Shown here: positions 31,265 to 40,206 of the stretch, one piece after another
Layout: each line of letters starts with the position of its first letter
Position numbering within the stretch: position 1 is the first letter of the stretch
From: Streptomyces zhihengii
Lineage (GTDB): Bacteria; Actinomycetota; Actinomycetes; Streptomycetales; Streptomycetaceae
Direction: 5' to 3'
DNA: 64,000 nucleotides
NCBI RefSeq assembly: GCF_016919245.1
Contig: NZ_JAFEJA010000002.1
Location: 1,056,501-1,120,500, forward strand
Position numbers and translations under genes: made by a program
The notes under the pieces: generated by a model
Told to the model about the DNA's origin: nothing
Seen by the model: the letters and a program-made list of their open reading frames with translations, nothing else
Databases searched by the model: none

Positions 31265-33751
31265 ATGAACCGTGCCGTGCCGGCCGCCGTGAACCCGTGG
31301 GCGCCGGCGAAGAGGAGACGGACCGCGTGGAGCGCGCCGGACGGCGCCGAGCTGCGCGGCCCGTTCGACATCGCCGTGGCCGCCACCGTCGTCCTCGCCC
31401 CGGGCGGCACGGTGATCGGCTGGAGCCCCGCAGCCGAAGCCCTGCTCGGCCACCGGGCCGAGGACGTCACCGGACGGCCCGCCGACACCTTCCTGGAGCC
31501 TCCGGCCGACGCGGCGGGCGGCGCCCCCGACACCGGCTCCGCACGCGTCGCCCGGCACGCCGACGGCCGCCGGATCCCCGCCGTCGTGCTGGAGTGCCCC
31601 CTGACCACAGGCGGCGCGGCCGGCCGGATCCTGGTCATCGAGGAGGCGCGGCGCGCCCGGGAGGCCCGCTCGCGCCAGGCGATGCTGCACGGGCTGGCCA
31701 CCCAGTCCCCGCTCGGCCTGGCGATCTACGACACCGACCTCTGCCTGACCTGGGCCAACGCCGCGCACGACCAGGAGGTGGGGCGTCCGCTCGCCGAGTA
31801 CCGGGGCAGACCCGCGGAGCAGCTCTACCCCGACGGCGCCTTCCAGACGGTGACCGGACCGCGGACCCTGAACGAGGTCATGCGGCGGGTGATCGACTCC
31901 GGGGAGTCCTTCCTCGACCTGCACTTCCTGGCCAAGCTGCCCAGCGACCCGCGGCGCGACCACCTGTGGTCCTGCTCGTACTACCGGCTCCAGGACGACG
32001 ACGGCACCGTCCTCGGCGTCTGCGAGGACGCCTTCGACATCACCGACCGGCACGAGGCCCAGCACCGGCTCTCCCTGCTCGCGGAGGCCGGCCGCCGGAT
32101 CGGCATCACCCTGGACGTCGCCGACACCGCGCAGGCCATCGCGGACGTCGCCGTGCCCGACTTCGCCGACTCGGTCACCGTGGACGTGCTGCGCGCGGCC
32201 GTCGAGGGCGGTGAGCCCCTCCACGGGCCCGCCGCCGGCCGTGACCTGATCCGGGTGGCCGCCCGCTCCGGACCGTCCGGCGAGGACGCGGGGCCGCAGG
32301 CGCGCGGGCGGGACGACGGGGCCGAGCGGGCCGTGGTGTACCCGGAGGGCTCGCCCCAGCTCCGCAGCCTCTCCTCCGGCGGCCGGGTCCTCGACGACAC
32401 CACCCTCGTCGTGCCGCTGCGCAGCGGCGGCCGGACGATGGGCCTGGTCAGCTACCGGCGCGCGGCCGGCCCCCGGACCTTCGACGGCGACGAGGTCGCG
32501 CTCGCCGACGAGCTGACCGCCCGCGCCGCCCTCGGCATCGACAACGCCCGCCGCTACACCCGCGAACGCACCGCAGCGCTCACCCTCCAGCGGGAGCTGC
32601 TGCCGCAGTACCTCCCGCCGCAGTCGGCGGTCGACGTCGCCCACCGGTACCTGCCCGCCGACGACCTCACCGGCGTGGGCGGCGACTGGTTCGACGTCAT
32701 CCCGCTCTCCGGGGCGCGGGTCGGCCTCGTCGTCGGTGACGTCGTCGGGCACGGACTCGCCGCGGCGGCCACCATGGGGCGGCTGCGCACCACCGTGGAG
32801 GCCCTGGCGACGCTCGACATGGCGCCCGACGAACTGCTGACCCGCCTCGACGACCTGGTGGGCCGCACGCCCGATTCCCCTCCGCAGCCCGTGCCGCCCG
32901 GAGCGGAGGGCGGGACGGCCGCCCGGACGGGCGGCGCCGCCGGTCCCCACCCCGAGGTCACCACGGGCGCGACCTGCCTCTACGCCGTCTACGACCCGGT
33001 CTCCCGGCACTGCACCATGGCCCGCGCCGGACACCTGCCGCCCGCGATCGTCCACCCCGACGGGAGCTGCACCTTCCCGGAACTGCCGCCGGGGCCGCCG
33101 CTGGGGCTCGGGGGCATGCCGTTCGAGTCCATGGAGTTCGACCTGCCCGTGGGCAGCCTGCTGGCCCTGTTCACGGACGGTCTCGTGGACGCCCGTTCCC
33201 GCGACATCGAGCAGGGCATGGACACCCTCGGCTGCGTGCTCGGCGGCCGGGCGGGGGCCGACCTGGAGGACCTGTGCGACCGCGCGGTGGCCGAACTGCG
33301 GCCCCCGGGCACCACCCCGGACGACACCGCGCTGCTGCTGGTCCGCACGAAGGCGCTGGACGGGGAGCGGGTCGCCGCGTGGGACCTGCCCGCCGAACCG
33401 GCGTCCGCCGGCCGGGCCCGCGAACTCGTCACCGGACGGCTCGACGACTGGGGCCTGCCCGACCTCGCCTTCAGCTGCGAACTCGTCGTCAGCGAACTGG
33501 TCACCAACGCCGTGCGGTACGCGGAGGGGCCCCTCCAGCTCCGCCTGATACGCGACCGGACACTGCTGTGCGAGGTGGCCGACGCGGGCCACACCTCCCC
33601 GCATCTGCGGCACAGCACCGTCGACGACGAGGGCGGACGGGGGCTGTTCATCGTCGCCCAGCTCGTCAGCCGCTGGGGCACCCGCTACACGCCCTCGGGC
33701 AAGACCATCTGGACGGAGCAGGCGTTCCCCCCGGGCAGCCCCGAGCCCTGA
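31265..33751 (+). CDS. PAS-PAS-GAF SpoIIE phosphatase with C-terminal RsbW-like ATPase domain
   Basis: An 828-residue paralog of the upstream protein. Two PAS-like domains occupy residues about 30-270 (VVLAPGGTVIGWSPAAEALLGHRAEDVTGR; then LGLAIYDTDLCLTWANAAHDQEVGRPLAEYRG), followed by a GAF-like region (to about 430), a SpoIIE domain (QRELLPQYLPP, GVGGDWFDVIPL, VVGDVVGHGLAAAATMG, ARAGHLPPAIV, LFTDGLVDAR) and a HATPase (ELVVSELVTNAVRYAEGP, DEGGRGLFIV). A 30-residue Pro/Gly insert lies inside the phosphatase domain (about 535-565). The ATG at 31265 directly touches GAGGGG, so spacing is poor and expression may be low or leaderless. Likely target: STAS-type antagonists. Confidence 0.9.
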   Translation: MNRAVPAAVNPWAPAKRRRTAWSAPDGAELRGPFDIAVAATVVLAPGGTVIGWSPAAEALLGHRAEDVTGRPADTFLEPPADAAGGAPDTGSARVARHADGRRIPAVVLECPLTTGGAAGRILVIEEARRAREARSRQAMLHGLATQSPLGLAIYDTDLCLTWANAAHDQEVGRPLAEYRGRPAEQLYPDGAFQTVTGPRTLNEVMRRVIDSGESFLDLHFLAKLPSDPRRDHLWSCSYYRLQDDDGTVLGVCEDAFDITDRHEAQHRLSLLAEAGRRIGITLDVADTAQAIADVAVPDFADSVTVDVLRAAVEGGEPLHGPAAGRDLIRVAARSGPSGEDAGPQARGRDDGAERAVVYPEGSPQLRSLSSGGRVLDDTTLVVPLRSGGRTMGLVSYRRAAGPRTFDGDEVALADELTARAALGIDNARRYTRERTAALTLQRELLPQYLPPQSAVDVAHRYLPADDLTGVGGDWFDVIPLSGARVGLVVGDVVGHGLAAAATMGRLRTTVEALATLDMAPDELLTRLDDLVGRTPDSPPQPVPPGAEGGTAARTGGAAGPHPEVTTGATCLYAVYDPVSRHCTMARAGHLPPAIVHPDGSCTFPELPPGPPLGLGGMPFESMEFDLPVGSLLALFTDGLVDARSRDIEQGMDTLGCVLGGRAGADLEDLCDRAVAELRPPGTTPDDTALLLVRTKALDGERVAAWDLPAEPASAGRARELVTGRLDDWGLPDLAFSCELVVSELVTNAVRYAEGPLQLRLIRDRTLLCEVADAGHTSPHLRHSTVDDEGGRGLFIVAQLVSRWGTRYTPSGKTIWTEQAFPPGSPEP

Positions 33752-33783
33752 CGGCCCCGGGGGACCGTGTCGCCCGGGCGGGG

Positions 33784-35100
33784 TCAGTCGTCCTCGTCGT
33801 CGTCCTTGTTGCCGTCCTTGGGCCCGTCCTTGTGCTCGCCGCCGGGCTTGTCGTCCTTCTTCCCCTTCGCCGGATCCGCCACGGGCTCCGGCGACGCCCC
33901 CGCCGGCTCCCCGGAGGGCGTCGCGGCCCCGGACTCCTGGGCCGGCGCCGACGGGGCGGGATCGGTGAGCGGCGTGTCCGCGGAGCTCTCCTCGGGGGAG
34001 AACAGGGCCATGCCGATGAGCACGGCCGCGGTGAACGCGACGCCCCCCGCCACCGCCGTCGCCACGCGCGGACGGCGCCGGAAGGCGGCGCGCACATCGC
34101 GGCGCGGGCCGCCCGGCGAGCGGTGCCCCCGGCCGGCGGGCCGGGAGCCGGGCAGCATGTACGTGGTGGCGGGCCCCGTCCCGGAGCCGGGCGCCACGAC
34201 GGCCGCGGGCGCCGGACGCGGAGCGGCGGGCACCGCGGCGGCCGGACGGGTCTCCGGCATCGGGCGGGAGCGCCCCTGCCAGGCGTCCGAAGCGAACCAG
34301 GCGGCGACCTCGTCCGTGCTCGGCCGGTCCTCCGGCTGCTTGGCGAGCATGACGAGCAGGAAGTTCTGGAAGGCGGGGGAGAGCCCGGAGCCCAGCTCCG
34401 CCGGCGGCACCGGCACCGCGTCGATGTGCTGGTACAGCGTGGCGGTGGGCGTGTCCGCCCGGAACGGCGGCTGTCCGGTGAGCAGTTGGTACAGCACGCA
34501 GCCGAGCGCGTACACGTCCGATGCGGGCTCCGCCGTGCGCCCGAGCGCGCGCTCCGGCGCGAGGTACAGGCTGGTGCCGACGATCTGGCCGGTGGTGGTG
34601 AGCGCGGCCGACGGGTCGTTCACGAACCGGGCGATGCCGAAGTCGGCGATCTTCACGGTGCCTTCGGGGTCCGACAGCAGGTTCCCCGGCTTGATGTCCC
34701 GGTGGACGATGCCCTGCCGGTGCGCCGACGCCAGACCGGCCGCGGTCTGCGCCGCGACGGCGGCTACGCGCTCCGGCGCGAGCATCCGGCCGCCGGCGGC
34801 GGTGAGTTCCTCGGCGAGGCTCCGGCCGGGTATCAGCTCCATCACCAGATAGAAGCGGCCGTCCCAGGTGCCGAAGTCGAACACCGCGACCACATGCGGG
34901 TGGTTGAGCCGCGCGGCGGTCTGCGCCTCCAGCCGGAACCGGGCCGCGGCCTGCGCGTCGGCGTGCTCGCCGAGGAGCAGTTTGAGGGCGACGGGCCGGC
35001 CGAGCACCTCGTCCGAGGCCTGCCAGACCTCGCCCATGCCGCCCTGGCCGATGCGTCTGTCCAGTCGGTAACGACCGGCAACGAGCACCTGCTGCACCAC
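33784..35100 (-). CDS. Membrane Ser/Thr protein kinase (PknB-type)
   Basis: A 438-residue kinase. Residues about 10-270 carry all kinase motifs: glycine loop IGQGGMGEVW, catalytic Lys40 (VALKLL), HRDIKPGN (Asp135), DFG (Asp153), and the APE segment YLAPERALG. A Pro/Ala linker and a basic juxtamembrane stretch lead to one transmembrane helix (about 346-367). The outer segment of about 70 residues is disordered, Ser/Pro/Ala-rich and ends in a Lys/Asp-rich tail. There are no PASTA repeats. Starts GTG 35100 or 35097 follow GGTGAGG. It is convergent with the SpoIIE genes, and the proximity suggests a role in the same stress signalling (inference). Confidence 0.93.
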   Translation of the reverse strand: MVQQVLVAGRYRLDRRIGQGGMGEVWQASDEVLGRPVALKLLLGEHADAQAAARFRLEAQTAARLNHPHVVAVFDFGTWDGRFYLVMELIPGRSLAEELTAAGGRMLAPERVAAVAAQTAAGLASAHRQGIVHRDIKPGNLLSDPEGTVKIADFGIARFVNDPSAALTTTGQIVGTSLYLAPERALGRTAEPASDVYALGCVLYQLLTGQPPFRADTPTATLYQHIDAVPVPPAELGSGLSPAFQNFLLVMLAKQPEDRPSTDEVAAWFASDAWQGRSRPMPETRPAAAVPAAPRPAPAAVVAPGSGTGPATTYMLPGSRPAGRGHRSPGGPRRDVRAAFRRRPRVATAVAGGVAFTAAVLIGMALFSPEESSADTPLTDPAPSAPAQESGAATPSGEPAGASPEPVADPAKGKKDDKPGGEHKDGPKDGNKDDDEDD

Positions 35101-35470
35101 ACCTCACCCCGGTTCCACGCACGATCCGCCCGCCGGATCCGCGGACTCGGTGCGGGAGCCGCCGCCGGCCGTGCCGGGTGCGGGACACCGGCGTACGCCC
35201 GCCGGGGCCGCCGCGCCGGACCGGCACAAGCGCGATCACCGGCAGTCGTGTGCCGGTGATCCACGCGAGTCTAACCGACCGTCACGACAGGTCAGCAGCC
35301 GGTCGGGGGCCGTGAACCGCCCGGCCGCGGAAGGGCCCCCGCGCGCACCGGATCGGGCGGCCGGTGCCGCCGCACCGGCGTGCCACCGCGCGCCGTGCGG
35401 CCCGTCCGGAGATCATTCCCGCAGCGTCGAGGACCCGACTCGGCCGCACCGAGGACCACGAGGAGGCAAC
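35101..35470. other. Intergenic region between divergent genes
   Basis: A 370-base gap between the kinase start and a small plus-strand gene. Reading frames here are Arg/Pro-rich without motifs. A possible kinase promoter region lies around 35240-35290. I see no RNA gene or repeat. Confidence 0.35.
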
Positions 35471-35704
35471 GTGTCCGGATTCCTGGACCGCGCGAAGGAA
35501 CAGGCCCAGTCGGCACTGAACCAGGGCAAGCAGAAGGTGGACGAGGTCCAGCAGCAGCGGGCCGGCAACGACCTGCTGAAGAAGCTGGGGGCCGCGTACC
35601 TCGCGGAGCGCCGCGGCACCGGGACGCCCGAGGCGACCCAGGCCGCGCTGACCGCCGTGGAGAGCCACATCACCGCCCACGGCGACGGCTTCCTGCGGGG
35701 CTGA
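35471..35704 (+). CDS. Small helical protein of unknown function
   Basis: A 77-residue hydrophilic protein, mostly amphipathic helix (FLDRAKEQAQSALNQGKQKVDEVQQQRAGNDLLKKLGAAYLAERRG), with a C-terminal second helix ending in HGDGFLRG. The perfect AGGAGG site seven bases before GTG 35471 makes it a convincing gene. The family is common in Streptomyces but I cannot name it. A terminator follows. Confidence 0.72.
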   Translation: MSGFLDRAKEQAQSALNQGKQKVDEVQQQRAGNDLLKKLGAAYLAERRGTGTPEATQAALTAVESHITAHGDGFLRG

Positions 35705-35723
35705 GTTCCGCGTACCCGCGCAC

Positions 35724-35753
35724 GGCCCCGGCGGCGCTCCGTCCGCCGGGGCC
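35724..35753. terminator. Terminator between convergent genes
   Basis: GGCCCCGGCGG (35724-35734) pairs perfectly with 35743-35753 around an 8-base loop, 20 bases after the upstream stop and 38 before the hemerythrin stop on the other strand. Confidence 0.65.
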
Positions 35754-35790
35754 ACGGGCACGGGCGCGGGGCCCGGCGGGGGCGGCGGGC

Positions 35791-36354
35791 TCAGCCGCGG
35801 GCACCGCCGCGGCTGACGAGCATGTCGCGGACCCGGTCGACCATCCCGGCCCCCGGGGCGAGCGGGCCGGACGCCTCGCCCGCCGGGGCCGACGGGTGCG
35901 GCTGCACCGGCGCCTTCGCCCTCGCCGCGCGGACCCGCTCACCGAGCTCCTCCAGGATGCGCCCCGGGCACGACTCCACCAGCAGCGGGAACAGCCGCTT
36001 CTCCTCGTCGGAGACATGCGTCGTCACCGACGTCCGCACCATCCCCATCAGGCTCTCGAAGCGGCTGTCCTCGGCCGGGCAGTCCTCCAGGTCCTTCAGC
36101 ATCCGCTCGATCTCGGCATGGTCGGCCAGCTCCTTGTCCGCCATGTCGTCGCCGTCGTCCACGAAGCGGCGGACCGCCGGGTAGAAGTGCTCCTCCTCGG
36201 CCACCGAGTGCCGGACCAGTTCCCTGGTGAGCTCGTCGGCGAGGCCGCGCAGCGCGGGATCGCCGGGGGCGAGGCCCGCGATCCGCTCGAAGAGATCCTC
36301 GACCTGACGGTGATCGGCGGTCAGCTCGTCGATGACATTGCCACCCTGGCCCAT
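35791..36354 (-). CDS. Hemerythrin domain protein
   Basis: A 187-residue protein with a four-helix hemerythrin domain in residues about 5-145. Diiron ligands are seen as DH in TADHRQVEDLF, HSVAEEEHFYP, DHAEIERML and HVSDEEKRLFP. A Pro/Ala-rich tail with a short amphipathic helix (MVDRVRDMLVSRGG) follows. Such proteins bind O2 or NO, or act as redox or iron sensors. The ATG at 36354 has AGAAGGAG; the longer frame upstream is unlikely. It is probably monocistronic. Confidence 0.88.
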   Translation of the reverse strand: MGQGGNVIDELTADHRQVEDLFERIAGLAPGDPALRGLADELTRELVRHSVAEEEHFYPAVRRFVDDGDDMADKELADHAEIERMLKDLEDCPAEDSRFESLMGMVRTSVTTHVSDEEKRLFPLLVESCPGRILEELGERVRAARAKAPVQPHPSAPAGEASGPLAPGAGMVDRVRDMLVSRGGARG

Positions 36355-36512
36355 GGAGAAGCTCCTTCTGTGTGTCACGACCTCACGGGCGCGGAAGAGC
36401 GCCCGGTGCATGACTCCCACCGCCGTGCCACCGGTTCACCTCGCACGCCGGGTGCCACCCGAACAGGGCCGCCTTTCGGACGAAGCCGGCGCGGCGGCCG
36501 CGCCGGCACCGC

Positions 36513-37307
36513 TCAGGAGAACGCGGGCATCTCACCCTCGGTCGTGCCGACGTCGATGACGGCGAAGGCGGCGCCCTGCGGGTCGAGGACTGCCGCGAAC
36601 CGCCCGAACGGGCTGTTCATCGGCCCGAAGAGCAGCCGCCCGCCCATCTCCTGCGCCATCGCCACCGCCCGGTCGCAGTCCGGCACGGCGAAGTACACCT
36701 GGATGTACGCGGGGATCTCGGGCGGGAAGTCCCCGGCCCGCATCGTCATGCGCCCGATCTCGGGCCGGTCCTCGCCGAAGCCGTAGACGGCGAAGTCCAT
36801 CTGCTCGTCCGCCATCTGCCGCACCCCGTAGCCGAAGACCGCCGGGAAGAAGGCGTCCGCCGCGGCCGGCTCGCGGGTGAAGACCTCGGCCCAGCAGTAG
36901 GCGCCCGGCACGGCCGTCGCCTCGAAGCCCCGGTGGCGCTCGGCCTGCCACACACCGAAGGTGACGCCGCCCGGGTCCTGCGCCAGGCACATCGTGCCGA
37001 AGTCGCCGACCCGCATCGGCTCCATGAGCACGGTGCCGCCGTGCTGCCGGATCCGCTCGGCCGTCGCCGCCGCGTCCGGCGAGGACAGATACAGACACCA
37101 CTGGGACAGGCCCTCCTGCCCCGGCATGGGCGGCACGACGGCGGCCACGGCCTTCCCGTCCGCGTACGCCTGGGTGTAGCCGCCGTACTCCGCCGACGGC
37201 TCGGCGAACGTCCAGCCGAGGACGCCCGCGTAGAACGTCCTGGCGGCCTCGACGTCCGCGAACATCGCGTCCGCCCAGACCGGCGTGCCCTCGCGCGCTT
37301 CCGCCAT
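36513..37307 (-). CDS. VOC family protein (two glyoxalase-like domains)
   Basis: A 264-residue protein made of two tandem vicinal-oxygen-chelate modules (about 8-130 and 138-260): PVWADAMFADVEAARTFYAGVLGWTF, then YCWAEVFTREPAAADAFFPAVFGYGV; each ends with a strand pattern GTMCLAQDPGGVTFGVWQ or FAAVLDPQGAAFAVI. This layout equals the CFP-30B-like mycobacterial and streptomycete proteins, of unknown substrate. The ATG at 37307 follows GGGAGAGG. Confidence 0.87.
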   Translation of the reverse strand: MAEAREGTPVWADAMFADVEAARTFYAGVLGWTFAEPSAEYGGYTQAYADGKAVAAVVPPMPGQEGLSQWCLYLSSPDAAATAERIRQHGGTVLMEPMRVGDFGTMCLAQDPGGVTFGVWQAERHRGFEATAVPGAYCWAEVFTREPAAADAFFPAVFGYGVRQMADEQMDFAVYGFGEDRPEIGRMTMRAGDFPPEIPAYIQVYFAVPDCDRAVAMAQEMGGRLLFGPMNSPFGRFAAVLDPQGAAFAVIDVGTTEGEMPAFS

Positions 37308-37503
37308 GGTGTGCCTCTCCCTCGTGCGTCGGTCCCGCGCCCGGCGCGCCCGCGCGCGGGGGAGCGCGCCGGGACGCAGGCCGGGGAAGCGGTGGTCTCC
37401 CCATGGTTCGGCCGCGGGCGGCCGGCCCTTGAGACGGGTCAGTCGCCTGGCCGATCCCCACCGGGGCACGACGGGTCCCGGGGACCCGCAGGCACGGCGG
37501 TCG

Positions 37504-38271
37504 TCAGGTGCGCAGGTAGGACGCGCCGTTCAGGTCGAGGACCGTGCCGGAGGCCCACTCGGCCCCGGGCGACGCCAGCCACAGCACGGCGTCCGCGATC
37601 TCCCCGGCCGTGCCGACCCGGCCGAACGGGCTCTGGGCCGCGATCGCCTCGCCCTCCGCGCCCCGCAGCCGGTGGGCCACCCGCTCGGTCGCGAAGAAGC
37701 CGGGGGCGACCGACGCCACACCGATCCCGTGGGGGGCGAGGGAGACGGCCAGCGACTGGCCCAGCGCGTGCAGCGCGGCCTTCGTCGCCCCGTACGCCGG
37801 GTGGTCGGGCTCCCCCCGGAACGCGCCGCGCGAACCGATGTTGACGATCCGCCCGCCGGTGCCCGCCTCGATCATGCCCCGGGCCGCGAGATGGCTGAGG
37901 CAGGCGGCGGCCAGCACGTTCACGGACAGATGGCGCTGCCAGGTCTCGGCCCAGACGTCGTACGGGGTCTCGGCGAGCGGATGCGGCTCGTTGACCGCCG
38001 CGTTGTTCACCAGGACGTCGAGACCGCCCAGCCCCGCCGTCGCCCGCGCGGCGACGGCGGCGGCACCCGCCGGGTCCGAGAGGTCACCGCCGGCGAGGAC
38101 ATGCCCGTCGCCGGGCAGCGACTCCAGGGTGGCGCGCGCCTCCTCCTCGCGGCTGCCGAAGTGGACGGCGACCCGGTCGCCGTTGGCGGCGAAGGCATGG
38201 GCCACGGCCCTGCCGAGACCTCGTGCGGCACCGGTGACCAGGACGCGGCGGCCGGTGGGGGGCAGGCTCAT
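37504..38271 (-). CDS. SDR family oxidoreductase (3-oxoacyl-ACP reductase-like)
   Basis: A 255-residue classical short-chain dehydrogenase: cofactor site TGAARGLGRA, DVLVNNAAVNEPHPL, catalytic Ser in IVNIGSRGAF and YGATK (YxxxK), and the C-terminal SGTVLDLNGASYLRT. The 'HFGSREEEA' after beta2 suggests NADPH. The substrate is unknown. The ATG at 38271 is preceded by AGAGG. The open frame extends 33 residues further upstream but is Pro/Gly/Arg-rich. Confidence 0.88.
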   Translation of the reverse strand: MSLPPTGRRVLVTGAARGLGRAVAHAFAANGDRVAVHFGSREEEARATLESLPGDGHVLAGGDLSDPAGAAAVAARATAGLGGLDVLVNNAAVNEPHPLAETPYDVWAETWQRHLSVNVLAAACLSHLAARGMIEAGTGGRIVNIGSRGAFRGEPDHPAYGATKAALHALGQSLAVSLAPHGIGVASVAPGFFATERVAHRLRGAEGEAIAAQSPFGRVGTAGEIADAVLWLASPGAEWASGTVLDLNGASYLRT

Positions 38272-38419
38272 GGGGCGGGGACCTCTCGCTGGGCGGCGGC
38301 CCGGGCGGCCGCCGGGGGACACTGCGCCTCGGGGCCCGCCGGCGGGAGGCGGGCCGGCGCCCGGCACCACGCGAGGATGTCACGCCGGGCCGCCCGCCCT
38401 TCGGCGAGGTCCGGGCCGG

Positions 38420-39931
38420 TCAGGCGCGCGGGGCGGCGCGGCCCGCGTCACCGGTCCGGTGGCCGGCGTCGCGGCCGGTCCGGCGGCCGCCGAGCACATC
38501 GGTGAGGGCGATGACCAGCGCCGCGACGACGAAGGCCACCGAGACGATCAGCCCCGCGTCGTAGGCGTCGGCCCAGCGCTCGGGCCCGAGGTGCGCGAAG
38601 AACACCGCCCCCACGGCGGCGATGCCGATCGCCGAGCCGACCCGCTGCGAGGTCTGGAGCGTCCCGCCCGCGCTGCCCGCCCGGCCGACCGGGACCTCCG
38701 CCAGGGTGAGCGTCTGGTTCGGCGAGATCACCAGCCCGCTGCCGAGTCCGGCGACCAGCAGCGGCGCGGCCATGGCCCACCCCACCGCCTTCCCGGGCAC
38801 GAAGTGGACGGCGAGCGCGGTCCCCGCGAGACCGACGGCGACCAGGGCGAGACCGGTGGCGATCAGCGGCCGCCCGTAACGGCTGACCAGCCGCCCGCCC
38901 ACCGTCGACGAGACGCCCGAGGCCACCGCGAACGGGGTGAGCGCCGCGCCCGCGAGCAGGGCACTGAAGCCGAGGCCGTTCTGCAGGTACAGCGTGCTGA
39001 TGAAGAAGATGGAGGTGAACCCGGCGAAGTAGAACGTGATCAGCAGGCAGCCCAGCCAGTAGCCGCGCACCCGGAACAGCGTCAGATCGATCACCGGCTC
39101 CTCGCCCCGCCGCGCCCAGCGCCGCTCCCAGCGGGCGAACCAGCCGAGCAGGACGCCCGCCACGATCAGCAGCAGCCACTTGCGGGAGCCGGGCCACTGC
39201 TGGGCCTGGACGAACGGCAGCAGCAGGGCCAGCAGGCCCGCCCCGAGGAGCACCACCCCCACCGGGTCGAGCCGGCGCAGGGTCACCTTGCCCGCCGACG
39301 GGGTGTCCGGGAGCAGCCGTGCGGCGAGCACCAGACAGACCGCCCCGAGCGGGAGGTTGACGTAGAACACCCAGCGCCAGCCGTGCTCGGCCCCGGCGAA
39401 CTGGATGAGCAGCCCGCCCAGGAGCGGGCCGACGGCCGTGGAGACGGCGACCACGGTGCCGAACATGCCGAAGGCGCGCCCGCGTTCGGCACCGGTGAAC
39501 ATCTGCTGGATCAGCGCCGAGATCTGCGGCGTCACCAGGCCCCCGGCGAACCCCTGGGCGACCCGGGCGACGACCAGCCACGTCCCGGACTGCGCCGCTC
39601 CGCAGGCCGCCGACGCGAGCGTGAAGAGGACGAGCCCCAGCATGAACACCGCCCGGCGCCCCCGGGCGTCGCCGAGCCGCCCGGCGGGCACCAGCAGCAG
39701 CCCGAAGGCCAGCGCGTAGCCGGACAGCACCCACTGGAGCACCGACTCCGAGGCGTCGAGCCCCTCCTTGATGGACGGCAGCGCCACATTGACGATCGAC
39801 ACGTCCAGCAGGGTCATGAAGCCGGCGATCAGACAGACCGCGAGCGCCTTCCAGCGCTGGTCGCGTCCCGGGGTGCCGTCCCCCGCCGTCGTTCCTGCCC
39901 CGTTCGCCGGGGACCCGCTCGGGGACGTCAC
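38420..39931 (-). CDS. MFS transporter, DHA2 family (14-TM drug exporter)
   Basis: A 503-residue protein with about 14 hydrophobic helices. DHA2 signatures: LLDVSIVNVALPSI (helix 1), GRLGDARGRR (loop 2-3), and motif C-like GPLLGGLLIQ in helix 5. The large central loop carries WERRWARRGEEPVIDLTLF. The protein is likely a proton-coupled multidrug or metabolite exporter. GTG 39931 follows GAGGTGGCAGG. The neighbouring SDR and PfkB genes do not indicate a substrate. Confidence 0.92.
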   Translation of the reverse strand: MTSPSGSPANGAGTTAGDGTPGRDQRWKALAVCLIAGFMTLLDVSIVNVALPSIKEGLDASESVLQWVLSGYALAFGLLLVPAGRLGDARGRRAVFMLGLVLFTLASAACGAAQSGTWLVVARVAQGFAGGLVTPQISALIQQMFTGAERGRAFGMFGTVVAVSTAVGPLLGGLLIQFAGAEHGWRWVFYVNLPLGAVCLVLAARLLPDTPSAGKVTLRRLDPVGVVLLGAGLLALLLPFVQAQQWPGSRKWLLLIVAGVLLGWFARWERRWARRGEEPVIDLTLFRVRGYWLGCLLITFYFAGFTSIFFISTLYLQNGLGFSALLAGAALTPFAVASGVSSTVGGRLVSRYGRPLIATGLALVAVGLAGTALAVHFVPGKAVGWAMAAPLLVAGLGSGLVISPNQTLTLAEVPVGRAGSAGGTLQTSQRVGSAIGIAAVGAVFFAHLGPERWADAYDAGLIVSVAFVVAALVIALTDVLGGRRTGRDAGHRTGDAGRAAPRA

Positions 39932-40206
39932 GCCTGCCACCTCTCGCCGGAACGGCCGCCACCGGCCCGAACCGGTCCGTACCGGTCGCAACCGCGCAAG
40001 CGCCACTGTCGCAGCTTCCCGCTCGGCGGCAGGGCAAGCGGGCTCTCCACCGCCACGGCGCGTCGCCCGGGCGGGCGGGCTCTCCGGGCAGGGCGCGCCG
40101 CCCGGCGGGCGGCCCTCCTCCGGGGGCGCGTCGCCGGGCGAGCCGGCTTGCGCCGGCGGAGGTTCGTCCGGGCGCAGCGGGCGCCGGACCCGGCCGGCGC
40201 GGGCCG

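Noticed and set aside
28910..35239. A 2,109-codon reverse open frame
   Set aside because: It runs antisense through both SpoIIE genes and out of frame through the kinase. The composition is that of a shadow frame, and the known domains lie on the other frames.
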